Assembly (NCBI GenBank): GCA_024233575.1
Contig: JACKPN010000001.1
Location: forward strand, 248,001-312,000
Length of the DNA stretch: 64,000 nt
Source: Chlamydiales bacterium
GTDB lineage: Bacteria > Chlamydiota > Chlamydiia > Chlamydiales > Criblamydiaceae
Reading direction: 5' to 3'
Every line of letters starts with the position of its first letter. Position 1 is the stretch's first letter. The notes below the pieces were generated by a model, which made no database searches, had not been told where the DNA came from, and worked only from the letters and a program-made list of their open reading frames with translations. Shown here piece by piece: positions 10,025 to 18,395 of the stretch. A program made the translations under genes and the position numbers.

Positions 10025-10708
10025 TTAGCACAACCAGTCTTCGAGTTCTTTGAGCGCCGACTCGGTAGCAATAATCGTACCGGCGTTCATCACATCGTAG
10101 CCGCTGATGTTCGACGCTAGGGCGAATTCAGCTTTTGGCAGGTTGTTGATACTTTTAGCAAAGTTATCGTGCCCTGTTGCCTTAACGCTGACACGTTCTT
10201 TTTTGCCGTCTGTTTCCACTTCGCTGTATGTTGTTTCACCAAGGAACAGCGTACGACCGCTGATCTCACAGTTCTTGATGAACGTGGCGACAGATTTTGT
10301 TTTTGGCGCTTCGAGCTCAACTGATTCGATAATTATAAATTTTCCTTCGCGGATTTTATCAGCAAGAAGAGCGCGAATTGCTGCACGGCGTTCTTTCTTA
10401 TTGATGCGCACGTGCTGATCAAATTTCGGCTTAGGCCCGAAAACGATTCCACCGCCACGAAATTGCGGACCTACCAAGTTGCCATGACGAGCACGACCTG
10501 TACCCTTTTGCGGGTGTGGTTTTGCTGTTGTATGCGCTACTTCCGAGCGGGTCTTCGTGTTAGCTGACCACTGACGGCGGTTTTCGCGAATTGCCACGAT
10601 ATAGTCTTTGATCATCTGGCCGTTAGCTTCAGCGTTAGCTAGCATATCTTTAACATCGACAGTGCCGAGCTCTTTGCCTTCCAGATTGTATTTTTTTAGT
10701 GTAACCAC
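10025..10708 (-). CDS. rplD: 50S ribosomal protein L4
   Basis: 227 residues. The start is a GTG (10706-10708) with GGAG seven bases upstream. L4 signatures are RQWSANTKTRSEVAHTTAKP and the tunnel-loop PQKGTGRARHGN, followed by FGPKPKFDQHVRINKKERR. L4 forms part of the exit-tunnel constriction. No attenuator-like hairpin was recognised in the leader of this operon. Confidence 0.97.
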   Translation of the reverse strand: MVTLKKYNLEGKELGTVDVKDMLANAEANGQMIKDYIVAIRENRRQWSANTKTRSEVAHTTAKPHPQKGTGRARHGNLVGPQFRGGGIVFGPKPKFDQHVRINKKERRAAIRALLADKIREGKFIIIESVELEAPKTKSVATFIKNCEISGRTLFLGETTYSEVETDGKKERVSVKATGHDNFAKSINNLPKAEFALASNISGYDVMNAGTIIATESALKELEDWLC

Positions 10709-10730
10709 TGTTTATCTCCAAAAACTCTAA

Positions 10731-11408
10731 TTATTTCTTACTCTTAACCGCTTTTTTGATGGCGGGAGTCAAGTATACCAAGCCGTCAATAGGACCGGGA
10801 ACGGCACCTTTTACGACGATGATATTTTTCTCTTTATCAACTAGAAACACTTCCAAATTTTGCACAGTCACACGCTCGGCACCCATGTGATGCGGGCGTT
10901 TACCGCCGGGCAAGCAGCGACCTGGTGTTGAGCGCATACCTGTAGAACCAGGACCGCGGTGGAATTTCGAGCCATGCGAAGCACGTCCGCCAGAGAAGTT
11001 GAACAGCTTAATAACGCCTTGGAAACCTTTACCTTTTGAGGTGCCGACCACATCAAGATGTGTCACCTCATCAAAAATATCCAACCCGATCTCTTGACCA
11101 ACTTCATACCCTTCCACATCATTGATGCGAGACTCGGCAAGGTGACGACGCGGCTGAACTTCAGCTTTTTTAAAGTGCCCTTGCTTCGGCTTTGTGACAC
11201 GACTATTCATTGCGCGCTCGCTATTAGCTTTAACTTTTTCAAAAGCCAGCTGCAGAGCGGAGTAACCGTCGTTTTCTTGAGTTTTAACCTGAGTAACGAC
11301 GTTTGGTTCAATTTCGATTACGGTACAGGGAACCATGTGTCCTTCTTCATTGAACAACTTGGTCATCCCTCGTTTTCTACCCATTAATTTCAGCAATTTC
11401 AGCGCCAT
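10731..11408 (-). CDS. rplC: 50S ribosomal protein L3, first gene of the cluster
   Basis: 225 residues from the ATG at 11408, which has AAGGA eight bases upstream. A GTG at 11414 is only two bases from that ribosome-binding site and is less likely. L3 signatures are LMGRKRGMTKLFNEEGHMVP, KGFQGVIKLFNFSGGRASHG and the loop reaching the peptidyl-transferase centre, GSTGMRSTPGRCLPGGKRPH. rpsJ, which normally precedes rplC, is absent here; in Chlamydia it lies with fusA instead. Confidence 0.97.
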   Translation of the reverse strand: MALKLLKLMGRKRGMTKLFNEEGHMVPCTVIEIEPNVVTQVKTQENDGYSALQLAFEKVKANSERAMNSRVTKPKQGHFKKAEVQPRRHLAESRINDVEGYEVGQEIGLDIFDEVTHLDVVGTSKGKGFQGVIKLFNFSGGRASHGSKFHRGPGSTGMRSTPGRCLPGGKRPHHMGAERVTVQNLEVFLVDKEKNIIVVKGAVPGPIDGLVYLTPAIKKAVKSKK

Positions 11409-11448
11409 AAGCACATTCCTTAAGTCAATTTGTTCGTAAACTGCAAAG

Positions 11449-11477
11449 AGTATACGGCTTCAGTTAATTGTTGTAAA
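11449..11477 (-). promoter_or_regulatory. Predicted promoter of the ribosomal protein operon
   Basis: On the minus strand TTTACA (11477-11472), 17-base spacer, TATACT (11454-11449). This would start transcription about 34 bases before the rplC ATG and drive the whole leftward cluster. No operator was recognised. Confidence 0.6.
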
Positions 11478-11670
11478 TCACACTTTCATCCGGTGAATCC
11501 CCTAAACCGGTGGTAAGGTACGCACGAAATGCGTTCTTGCCAGGATCTTCGGGGGAAACCGCTAAATGCGGCAATCCGAAAGCATCAAAGTAAGGAATAT
11601 AAAGGATTAAGCTCTTTTTCTCAAGGACTTTTTTAGCTAAGAAGCCCTTTTTTGAGGAATACGGATCACT
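11464..11670 (-). other. Stop-free, coding-like frame without a start codon, between the SLBB gene and rplC
   Basis: About 68 codons are open on the minus strand, ending at the TAA at 11464-11466 inside the rplC promoter region. Codon choice looks coding, and the end reads LTTGLGDSPDESVIYNN. There is no ATG, GTG or ribosome-binding site in frame. The frame overlaps the 3' end of the SLBB gene near an A6 run, shifted by one base, so this may be the former C-terminus of that gene after a frameshift, or a decayed gene. Otherwise the 228-base gap 11409-11636 holds only the promoter. Confidence 0.35.
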
Positions 11671-12146
11671 TCACCCGCTTTAACACGCCGTTTTTTCTGA
11701 ATCACTGTAAGATCGGCATCGTCAGAATACCAATTCTTATCAACTAATTCATTGAGTTTAAGATCGGCATACACTTGATAAGGACCGGGCGTTTTAACTG
11801 CCCCCTCGAGATAGATAGTAGTTTGTGGGCGTGCTTTTACTTGATAGCTGCGACCGTGCTTCAATTTCCTATTTTTTTTTATCTTTCGTAGGTCAGCATG
11901 ATCCGTAGTCCCTGCCAACGCTAATAAATCTTCATATTTCGCCCCCGTCTGCATTTTGAACAGACCGGGATGTTCGACAGCTCCTCCAACCCTGACCTCA
12001 ATCAGCCCTGCTTCTCGACTTTCTTTCGTCAAGGAAACAAGATCACCTGTCGCTTGCCCGCTCAAAGAAAGAGCGGTTAGAAACGCGATAAACGCCAACA
12101 TCAAGGCTACAGCAGTCAGTTCATGAGGTAAAAGATGATCGTCCAT
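11637..12146 (-). CDS. Membrane-anchored SLBB-domain protein
   Basis: 169 residues. One N-terminal membrane anchor (about residues 10-30, AVALMLAFIAFLTALSL) is followed by two SLBB-like beta-grasp modules: IEVRVGGAVEHPGLFKMQTG (about 49-68) and TIYLEGAVKTPGPYQVYADL (about 110-130). SLBB modules occur in polysaccharide-export proteins and in the N-terminal half of ComEA. No helix-hairpin-helix is present, so this is not a full ComEA. The ligand is unknown. No good ribosome-binding site precedes the ATG. The C-terminus stops beside an A6 run, and an open frame continues in another phase. Confidence 0.7.
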   Translation of the reverse strand: MDDHLLPHELTAVALMLAFIAFLTALSLSGQATGDLVSLTKESREAGLIEVRVGGAVEHPGLFKMQTGAKYEDLLALAGTTDHADLRKIKKNRKLKHGRSYQVKARPQTTIYLEGAVKTPGPYQVYADLKLNELVDKNWYSDDADLTVIQKKRRVKAGEVIRIPQKRAS

Positions 12147-12185
12147 AAGGCGGGGACGATAGAAAAAGATGGAAAATGAATCAAG

Positions 12186-12217
12186 AAAAAAGCCCTCGCA
12201 TTAGCGAGGGCTTTTTT
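12186..12217. terminator. Bidirectional intrinsic terminator
   Basis: Perfect 9-bp stem AGCCCTCGC / GCGAGGGCT (12191-12199 and 12204-12212) with loop ATTA, flanked by an A-run on the left and a T-run on the right. It ends the leftward two-gene unit 14224-12223. On the plus strand no gene reads into it. Confidence 0.85.
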
Positions 12218-12222
12218 GATTA

Positions 12223-13494
12223 CTATGCAGCATTAGGTGTTATTCGTGGCAGCAAAGCTAATTCCTGCACAACTGAAAGCGAAGGTTTTTCCATGCTCGC
12301 TTCAGTATAGAAGGTCTTCACCAAGAATTTCGATAGCGCCACAGAGTGGTCGATCAACCAGCCGGTTGCAAGCGCGATGCCGATCGCCGGGAAGACCATG
12401 CCTGTGCACATGCCAATGATGAACATCGTAATACCGATGACTCCCAAGGCAACTTTCATCACGTAATCGACAATACCAAGAGCAGATACCACTTTCTCTT
12501 TCGTCGCATTATGTTTTGCAGCGGCAGTGTACTCACTCCAACCAATGACTTTTTTCGCAGCCCTGTCGCGGAACACTTGGACTTTAGCATTGCCATCGAT
12601 TCCTGCATCATCGAGTAGTTTTTTATAATTGTTCCATTTGTCAATCTTCTTATCGCTCAAAGTGCCTGGTACATGAGAATTTATTTTACTCTGGTAATGA
12701 TTTTTCAGCTCATCAAGAGTGATATTAATTCTAGCTCCCCACTTACCTTGTTTCTTCACTGCCTCTTTGGTCAGCTTGTCGACTTTCGCAAGCTTAAGAG
12801 ATTCGCCAACAATACCGAAAACAGATGCCGGGATCAAAATTGCGTTTGCCGCTTGTTCAACGAATGGAAGAACTTTCACCACGTTGCCGACTTGAGCGGA
12901 TACCTTGGCAGCTTTTAGCAAGAAATTCAGGCCGTTAACAACGACATCACCCAAATGAAGATCTCTCCACACAAACACTCCTGTTTTCAAAGCATCGGCA
13001 ACAACAACTCCTGACAAGGAGGTCTTCTCCGCCCAGTTCATCGTATTGCGCCCTTTGATCAACGTGTGAATATTCAGGAAGAAATTCAGACCGGTAACAA
13101 CTTTACAGAAACCGCCAGCTGTGGCACCGAAACCTTTAGCAATGGTATGGCCTGCAGTTCCAGCAGCACCGGCAACTTCAAAGCTCTGAACACTGATGTT
13201 ACCGATATCTTTACCAAGTTTGACGATCTTATCGGCGCCTTTTGTAGGAGTGAACACCTCTGCAACCGTCGCAATCGGCTTAGTCACGATATCAGAAGCT
13301 TTAAAGCGATCTGTCTGAATCTTGTAGTGACGGCCGGCAGCGCCTGATTGATAGGTACGATTACCATTTTCGTCGATATTCAGCCCTGTCGTCGTACCTG
13401 AGGGTGCCTTGATAGGACCTGTCCCATTACTGATGAGTAAATTTGAAAATTGATCCCCGGAAATGCGTCCGTGAACGTATGCGGTCTTGCCCAT
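12223..13494 (-). CDS. Hydrophobic protein at the Cap1/CT529 position, candidate inclusion or host-interface protein
   Basis: 423 residues, not recognised by family motif. The first 80 residues are polar with Gly/Thr-rich stretches. The middle has several amphipathic or weakly hydrophobic segments. Near residues 343-383 there is a strong bilobed hydrophobic region (VMKVALGVIGITMFIIGMC then MVFPAIGIALATGWLI), the layout of chlamydial Inc proteins. In Chlamydia the gene between rplC and fmt is cap1 (CT529), an inclusion-membrane protein. Homology is inferred from position and hydropathy, not from sequence match. It follows 13499-14224 after 4 bases and shares its promoter and terminator. Confidence 0.6.
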   Translation of the reverse strand: MGKTAYVHGRISGDQFSNLLISNGTGPIKAPSGTTTGLNIDENGNRTYQSGAAGRHYKIQTDRFKASDIVTKPIATVAEVFTPTKGADKIVKLGKDIGNISVQSFEVAGAAGTAGHTIAKGFGATAGGFCKVVTGLNFFLNIHTLIKGRNTMNWAEKTSLSGVVVADALKTGVFVWRDLHLGDVVVNGLNFLLKAAKVSAQVGNVVKVLPFVEQAANAILIPASVFGIVGESLKLAKVDKLTKEAVKKQGKWGARINITLDELKNHYQSKINSHVPGTLSDKKIDKWNNYKKLLDDAGIDGNAKVQVFRDRAAKKVIGWSEYTAAAKHNATKEKVVSALGIVDYVMKVALGVIGITMFIIGMCTGMVFPAIGIALATGWLIDHSVALSKFLVKTFYTEASMEKPSLSVVQELALLPRITPNAA

Positions 13495-13498
13495 AGTG

Positions 13499-14224
13499 TT
13501 ATTGAACCTTTGTTTTATTTTTTATCTCTGCATCGTAAGCTTTACTAAAGATAAAGCTGCCGATGGCAAAACCTTTCGCTACTATGCCCAAAGGAATGAT
13601 GATCCCGCAGGCGATAGCTCCGGGGATGTTAACTCCCGGAATAAACATGATTAGGACCACAACATGCAGTCCGGCATCGGCGGTGTAACTGACCAGTTTC
13701 AGGATCGCTTGCGTCCTCTGCGCCGAATTCTTCGCTACAACAATCCCGACAATTGCGTCCGCAGCGAGGAAAGCATACCCCGCCGTCACGCCGGCAGTGA
13801 CCATCACTCCCAAGCCGATTTCTGCTGCAATCTCTGCCACAGCAGGGATGCCAATCTCTCCCAACCAAAGCGCTGCTCCGCCGACAGTGGCGAAGGTCAT
13901 CATCGCCATTCCTGTGATCGCGCACGGGCGGTCATCTTTAAACTTCCCTGTCATCCAGTAATCGGCAAAGCCGAAAAGGTCAAACAGTTCAATCGTCGTT
14001 GTCATGCGCCCTAAAAGCAACTGCGGCTCAGTAAACATCGGCAACGCGCCCAACAGCTTCTCGCATCCCTTATAAAGATACCCAACTAGCTGAGCCAAGT
14101 GGTAAAGGCCACTAGTCTCCTCAATGAGAGTTATCGACGCTTTTCCAAGTCGACCAACAGTTTCCCTGAAGTTGGGACTGTAAACAGTTGTCTGAGTTAG
14201 TTCCAGTGCAGCTGCGCTTGTCAT
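13499..14224 (-). CDS. Hydrophobic protein, first gene of a two-gene unit at the Cap1 locus
   Basis: 241 residues, no recognised family. The N-terminal 95 residues are mostly soluble. Two long hydrophobic blocks follow, around residues 102-165 (AITGMAMMTFATVGGAALWL onward) and 185-225 (HVVVLIMFIPGVNIPGAIAC). These resemble the paired membrane hairpins of Inc-type proteins. A good promoter lies 40-70 bases upstream, but no ribosome-binding site is visible before the ATG. Probably co-transcribed with the 423-residue gene. Its small Ala/Gly-rich hydrophobic style resembles that neighbour, suggesting an old duplication or shared role. Confidence 0.6.
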   Translation of the reverse strand: MTSAAALELTQTTVYSPNFRETVGRLGKASITLIEETSGLYHLAQLVGYLYKGCEKLLGALPMFTEPQLLLGRMTTTIELFDLFGFADYWMTGKFKDDRPCAITGMAMMTFATVGGAALWLGEIGIPAVAEIAAEIGLGVMVTAGVTAGYAFLAADAIVGIVVAKNSAQRTQAILKLVSYTADAGLHVVVLIMFIPGVNIPGAIACGIIIPLGIVAKGFAIGSFIFSKAYDAEIKNKTKVQ

Positions 14225-14262
14225 GTGTCGTTTGCGTTTGTTTTCTAGATTTACGAAGTAAC

Positions 14263-14291
14263 ATTATACCGAAAACACTGTGTTTTGTAAA
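14263..14291 (-). promoter_or_regulatory. Strong predicted sigma-70-type promoter
   Basis: On the minus strand TTTACA (14291-14286), 17-base spacer, perfect TATAAT (14268-14263). The spacer is a palindrome (AAAACAC-A-GTGTTTT overlapping both ends) that could be an operator. It drives the gene starting at 14224. Confidence 0.65.
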
Positions 14292-14307
14292 GAAAAATCG
14301 TTAAAAA

Positions 14308-15003
14308 TCAAGAGGAAACAGCATCAGGAAGAGTAGGTTTTACGATAAAATCAAAAATAATCTTTACGCTTCCGGCCAGCAATCCTAAACAAAATATCGT
14401 TATGACAGCAGCAACAGGGCCGCCTAGTAGCGCAAAAGCCGTTCCGCATATATAGGAAATATTTGAAACAATTGCACAGATGACAGAAATCTTAACGTGT
14501 ACTAAAGAACGTTTTTCTATAGACGTTGCGGTCTCAGGAGCTCTATGTGCATGAAACAAGAGCTTGATATGATAACAAAGGGAAAGAAAGTTTCCCAAAA
14601 CAAACAAGCCACTGCTGAACGCATAGGCAATAGGATAGCCGACACCCAGAGTTACCCACTCAAGGTTGTCTAAAGAGCAGAGACCTGCGGCAATGCCCGC
14701 GCCGAAATACAGCAAACCATGAATTACGGGATAACTCATTGTCCTGTCGGTTGCCTGTTTGATATGAATATAAAACCAATGGCAGGCGGTTTTCACCTTT
14801 TCCGAAATTTTCTTCGATGGAATCGAATTTTTATCAAAAAGGACTTCTTTTAAGCCAAAAGCGCAAAGAAAGAGTCCTTGGCCAAGACCAAAAAAACGCT
14901 GAGCAAACATTGCTACAGCGGTAACGACAGTGGATAGGCATTCCATCATGCCGGTAGTGATATTACCTTGGCATGCCGCTGACCAAAATCCGGGAGAGAT
15001 CAT
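14308..15003 (-). CDS. Multi-pass membrane protein coupled to fmt
   Basis: 231 residues, no recognised family. Hydrophobic segments lie at about residues 25-50, 95-112, 117-140 and 172-222, the last long enough for two helices (ISVICAIVSNISYICGTAFA, then a second). A charged loop with KISEKVKTACHW lies near residue 65. The start overlaps the fmt stop by 4 bases (ATGA), so it is translated with fmt. It precedes the Cap1-position genes and is hydrophobic like them; a role at the inclusion membrane is a guess from position. Confidence 0.6.
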   Translation of the reverse strand: MISPGFWSAACQGNITTGMMECLSTVVTAVAMFAQRFFGLGQGLFLCAFGLKEVLFDKNSIPSKKISEKVKTACHWFYIHIKQATDRTMSYPVIHGLLYFGAGIAAGLCSLDNLEWVTLGVGYPIAYAFSSGLFVLGNFLSLCYHIKLLFHAHRAPETATSIEKRSLVHVKISVICAIVSNISYICGTAFALLGGPVAAVITIFCLGLLAGSVKIIFDFIVKPTLPDAVSS

Positions 15004-15944
15004 TCATATACCCTGAATTTAATCTGATCAAAAGCGACACCACAAAGCAGTGCCTGGATTGTCATCGGCTTCTTTCCCTCCGGCTGAAGCTCGACTAGAT
15101 CGACGCCGCCATCACCGCAGACGACAGACAACGAGTTTTTTTGTTGTTGGATGACATCACCAGGGGCGCCATGGACTGAGGGATTCAACGCAGTCTTTAA
15201 AATTTTAATCCTTTTTTTCTCTCCTTTGAGATCGGCAATACACCAAGCCCCGGGGTATGGATTGACGCCTCTAACAAGATTATGAATCTGCAGAGCAGGA
15301 AGACTCCAATCGATCTCACAGTCTTCCAGTTCGATTTTAGGAGCAAAAGTCACCTGCGATTCATCTTGAGGAATTGCAATATCTCTACCTTCGCTGATTT
15401 CGTGAATCGCTTCCAGCAACGTTTCTGCACCGACAGTGCGAAGTTTTTGCTCTATTTCCCCAAAGGTCTCGTCCGGTCCAATAGGCACTTTGGCTGTTTT
15501 GATCATCCCGCCGGCATCCATTTTCCTCACCATATGGATAATCGTCACTCCTGTCTCGGTCTCTCCATCGATAATCGCCCGCTGGATAGGTCCCGCTCCC
15601 CGGTATTTAGGCAGCAAGCTGGCGTGCAGATTAATACACCCTTTTTTGGGGATGTCAAGAACATGCTGCCTGATAATCTCGCCATAGGCGACGACGACGA
15701 AGAGATCGGCATCGTACGGAGGAAGAACATCGGCAAATTCCGGAGCCGAAACTTTTTCCGGTTGATAGACAGGGATATTGTACTGCAAAGCAATTTCTTT
15801 TACCGGAGTAGGAACAAGCTTGCCTGAACGTCCTTTAGGCTTGTCTGGCCTGGAGACGACTGCCACTACGTCAATTTGTTGTTGGAGCAAAAAAGATAAG
15901 ACGTCAGCAGCGAAATGGGGTGTTCCAAAATAGATTACTTTCAT
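15000..15944 (-). CDS. fmt: Methionyl-tRNA formyltransferase
   Basis: 314 residues, the usual length. It formylates Met-tRNAfMet using 10-formyl-THF for translation initiation. The N-terminal Rossmann domain begins MKVIYFGTPHFAADVLSFLL. The catalytic motif NLHASLLPKYRGAGPIQRAI holds the conserved Asn and His, and GETETGVTIIHMVRKMDAGG follows. The C-terminal OB domain covers about residues 205-314 (VRGVNPYPGAWC). The order lpxC-fabZ-lpxA-fmt then rplC is conserved in Chlamydia. No clear ribosome-binding site precedes the ATG. Confidence 0.97.
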   Translation of the reverse strand: MKVIYFGTPHFAADVLSFLLQQQIDVVAVVSRPDKPKGRSGKLVPTPVKEIALQYNIPVYQPEKVSAPEFADVLPPYDADLFVVVAYGEIIRQHVLDIPKKGCINLHASLLPKYRGAGPIQRAIIDGETETGVTIIHMVRKMDAGGMIKTAKVPIGPDETFGEIEQKLRTVGAETLLEAIHEISEGRDIAIPQDESQVTFAPKIELEDCEIDWSLPALQIHNLVRGVNPYPGAWCIADLKGEKKRIKILKTALNPSVHGAPGDVIQQQKNSLSVVCGDGGVDLVELQPEGKKPMTIQALLCGVAFDQIKFRVYE

Positions 15945-16007
15945 AACAATAAAAACTCTTATACCAAACAGTGAATTACAAGAGCATAAGTGAAACTATT
16001 GAATGAT

Positions 16008-16838
16008 TCAAGAAATCGTTGCGGGTTCCTTTTCTTCGACAGGGGTTTTCAAGATCCCCTGCAACCCAATAAGGCCGCGTTCCGATTCACGGCAGAAGCG
16101 GATGAAGTGCTCCACTTCGGGAAAACGTTCCAACTCCGTCTCACAGCGGTCAAGCGCTTCCTCAAAAGAAAGATTGGAGCGATATATTAATTTATAGGCA
16201 CGTGTCAACTCACGGCGAGTTTCAAAGGAGAAATGATGACGCTTTAAACCGACGATATTAAGGCCTCCCATCTTATAAGGGATGCCGCCGCCTATGGTGA
16301 AGGGCGGCACATCGTTAGTAACCCTGCTTAAGCCGCCAACCATCGCGTTACGCCCAATTCGGGAAAACTGGTGCACCGGGGTCATTCCACCGATAATGGC
16401 ATGGTCTTCAACAATCACATGCCCTGCTAATGTTGCCGCGTTGCTCATGATGACGTTGTTGCCTAACTGGCAATTATGCGCAACATGGCAATAGGCCATA
16501 ATCAAGCAGTTGTCACCGACTGAAACTGTAGTTCCCTCGCCACATGAAGAATTGATGGTGACAAACTCACGGATCTCGCAGTTTTTTCCGATGAGAACTT
16601 CGGTTCGTTCTCCTTGATACTTACGATCTTGCGTCTTTGTTCCGATACTCGTTGAGGGATAAATCGTGGTTCCCTCGCCGATCGTCGTATATCCATCAAT
16701 ATATACGAAGGACTTAACGGTAACATGATCATGCAAAGTAACGGTACTTTTAATGACCGCATAAGCTTCAACGATAACATGATCGCCAAGTACTGCGCCT
16801 TCTTCAATGATCGCGGTGGGATGTATCTGTCGTGACAT
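16008..16838 (-). CDS. lpxA: UDP-N-acetylglucosamine O-acyltransferase
   Basis: 276 residues from the ATG at 16838 ([20 protein letters not shown]), which matches the normal LpxA start. A TTG 14 codons upstream is less likely. LpxA makes the first acyl transfer of lipid A synthesis. Left-handed beta-helix hexapeptide repeats run through residues 5-185, and the catalytic His lies in [20 protein letters not shown]. The C-terminal helical domain ([20 protein letters not shown]) matches the family. It lies 53 bases after fabZ. Confidence 0.97.
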   Translation of the reverse strand: MSRQIHPTAIIEEGAVLGDHVIVEAYAVIKSTVTLHDHVTVKSFVYIDGYTTIGEGTTIYPSTSIGTKTQDRKYQGERTEVLIGKNCEIREFVTINSSCGEGTTVSVGDNCLIMAYCHVAHNCQLGNNVIMSNAATLAGHVIVEDHAIIGGMTPVHQFSRIGRNAMVGGLSRVTNDVPPFTIGGGIPYKMGGLNIVGLKRHHFSFETRRELTRAYKLIYRSNLSFEEALDRCETELERFPEVEHFIRFCRESERGLIGLQGILKTPVEEKEPATIS

Positions 16839-16891
16839 TGGACCTTCTGCGTGTTTCGATTTCGGTGATGTCGTCTGCAAATTCAGTTATC

Positions 16892-17353
16892 TTAAATTTG
16901 TGTTTTGTCGACAAGAGCAAAACCCATTTCCGCTTGAACAGCCACTTTATCATCGACATACGCCGTCGCTTTCACCTTGCCGCCGCGACTGCTGAAATGC
17001 ATCCCTTCGCATTTAAGATGCAAAACATCACCCGGCTTGGCAGGATTGCGGAATTTTGCTTCTTTTATGTTCATCAGAAGGGCTATCTTCGCATTATCCT
17101 CGCCGCCGACAAGATGAACAAGAACACCGGCTGCTTGTGCCAACGCTTCGATAATCAACACTCCCGGCATAATAGGAGCGCCAGGAAAGTGTCCTTGGAA
17201 AAATTGCTCGTTGTATGTCAAATTCTTTATTGCATGTATTGTCCATTTTTCCAAATCAACGTCTAAAACGCGATCGACAAGCAGAAAAGGAAAACGATGA
17301 GGAAGCATGTTAACGATCTGTTTCACATCATAAGTAGTTGTGGTATTTGCCAT
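16892..17353 (-). CDS. fabZ: (3R)-hydroxyacyl-ACP dehydratase
   Basis: 153 residues. It dehydrates hydroxyacyl-ACP in fatty acid elongation and competes with LpxA/LpxC for hydroxyacyl substrates. Hot-dog fold: catalytic His19 in [13 protein letters not shown], the [20 protein letters not shown] helix with the catalytic Glu, and the FRNPAKPGD strand. The ATG overlaps the lpxC stop by one base (TAATG). Confidence 0.97.
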   Translation of the reverse strand: MANTTTTYDVKQIVNMLPHRFPFLLVDRVLDVDLEKWTIHAIKNLTYNEQFFQGHFPGAPIMPGVLIIEALAQAAGVLVHLVGGEDNAKIALLMNIKEAKFRNPAKPGDVLHLKCEGMHFSSRGGKVKATAYVDDKVAVQAEMGFALVDKTQI

Positions 17354-18255
17354 TAAGGTATCTCCGTAGTAATATAGGTAAGCATCTTCTGTGCAAAAGC
17401 ACAGTTGGAAGCGTGTCCGGCACGAATTGCAATGACATGAGCGATAAAATCGAAACCAATCAATGAAAGGTCGCCGACCATGTCGAGGATTTTGTGCCTG
17501 ACCATTTCATCCGGATAGAAAAGCCCTCCCTTGCTCAGAATCGCCTCTCCTTTGATGATAACAGCATTATCGAGGCTGCCGCCCTTGATGAGGCCGCGGT
17601 CCATGAGAAAAGACACCTCCTCATAAAGAGCGAATGTCCTGCATGGTGCAAGTTCTAACTTGAATGTCTCCGGAGTGATTGTAAACGACTGGTACTGACA
17701 GCGCAAAGCTGGGCAGTTAGGATAGCTCAGCGTGTAGCTGATCTGGTAGGTGTCGCTTGGAATTGCCACGATGTGGATATCCCCTTCCGACCAGAACACA
17801 GGATCTTTCAGCTTAACGATCGGCACCTCGGCATCCTGTTCCATGATGCCTGCCTCTTCGATCATTTCGACAAAAACATCCGAACTGCCATGACCAACAG
17901 GTGGTTCATGGCTGGAAAGCTCGATATAGAGGTTATCAATTCGGTACGCACGTATCGCCGCCAGCACATGTTCAATGGTATGGATCTGCACATCACCGAT
18001 TCCGATCGTCGTGCTGCGCGATGTATCGCGGACATACTCAATTGCAGCGGGTATTGCAGGCTGGCCCGGCAAGTCTACACGACGAAACAGAATCCCTGTT
18101 CCGGGCTCCGCAGGAACAAACCGCATCTCAACAGTAGAGCCCGTATGAATGCCTATTCCGGAAAAGCGCGCTGTTGTTTTAAGCGTACGCTGCTTGCGCG
18201 TCGTCTTGGGAATATTAGGGTGAATTTCGTGTGTCTGCGTCGCTTGTACTGTCAT
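17353..18255 (-). CDS. lpxC: UDP-3-O-acyl-N-acetylglucosamine deacetylase
   Basis: 300 residues from the ATG at 18255. An ATG at 18303 would add 16 residues, but it lies inside the predicted promoter spacer, so it cannot be on the transcript from that promoter. LpxC commits lipid A synthesis. Zinc ligands are in TIEHVLAAIRA (His) and HKILDMVGD (His and Asp), and the catalytic His is in IRAGHASN. The substrate loop FSGIGIHTG is near the N-terminus. It is the first gene of lpxC-fabZ-lpxA-fmt. Confidence 0.97.
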   Translation of the reverse strand: MTVQATQTHEIHPNIPKTTRKQRTLKTTARFSGIGIHTGSTVEMRFVPAEPGTGILFRRVDLPGQPAIPAAIEYVRDTSRSTTIGIGDVQIHTIEHVLAAIRAYRIDNLYIELSSHEPPVGHGSSDVFVEMIEEAGIMEQDAEVPIVKLKDPVFWSEGDIHIVAIPSDTYQISYTLSYPNCPALRCQYQSFTITPETFKLELAPCRTFALYEEVSFLMDRGLIKGGSLDNAVIIKGEAILSKGGLFYPDEMVRHKILDMVGDLSLIGFDFIAHVIAIRAGHASNCAFAQKMLTYITTEIP

Positions 18256-18283
18256 GTAAATGTTCCGATGATTCCAGTTGCCT

Positions 18284-18312
18284 AGTGTACATTCAGCAGC
18301 CATTTACAGCAA
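18284..18312 (-). promoter_or_regulatory. Predicted lpxC operon promoter
   Basis: On the minus strand TTGCTG (18312-18307), 17-base spacer, TACACT (18289-18284). Transcription would begin about 25 bases before the ATG at 18255 and downstream of the alternative ATG at 18303. Confidence 0.5.
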
Positions 18313-18395
18313 GATACAGGACGATCGGAAAATCCCTTTTGTAAAAATAGTCAGGACAGTTAGCATTTGCGCAACAATAATCTCCGGAGTTCACC

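Noticed and set aside
15282..15827. 181-codon frame opposite fmt
   Set aside because: Antisense to a complete fmt with all motifs; no start signal.
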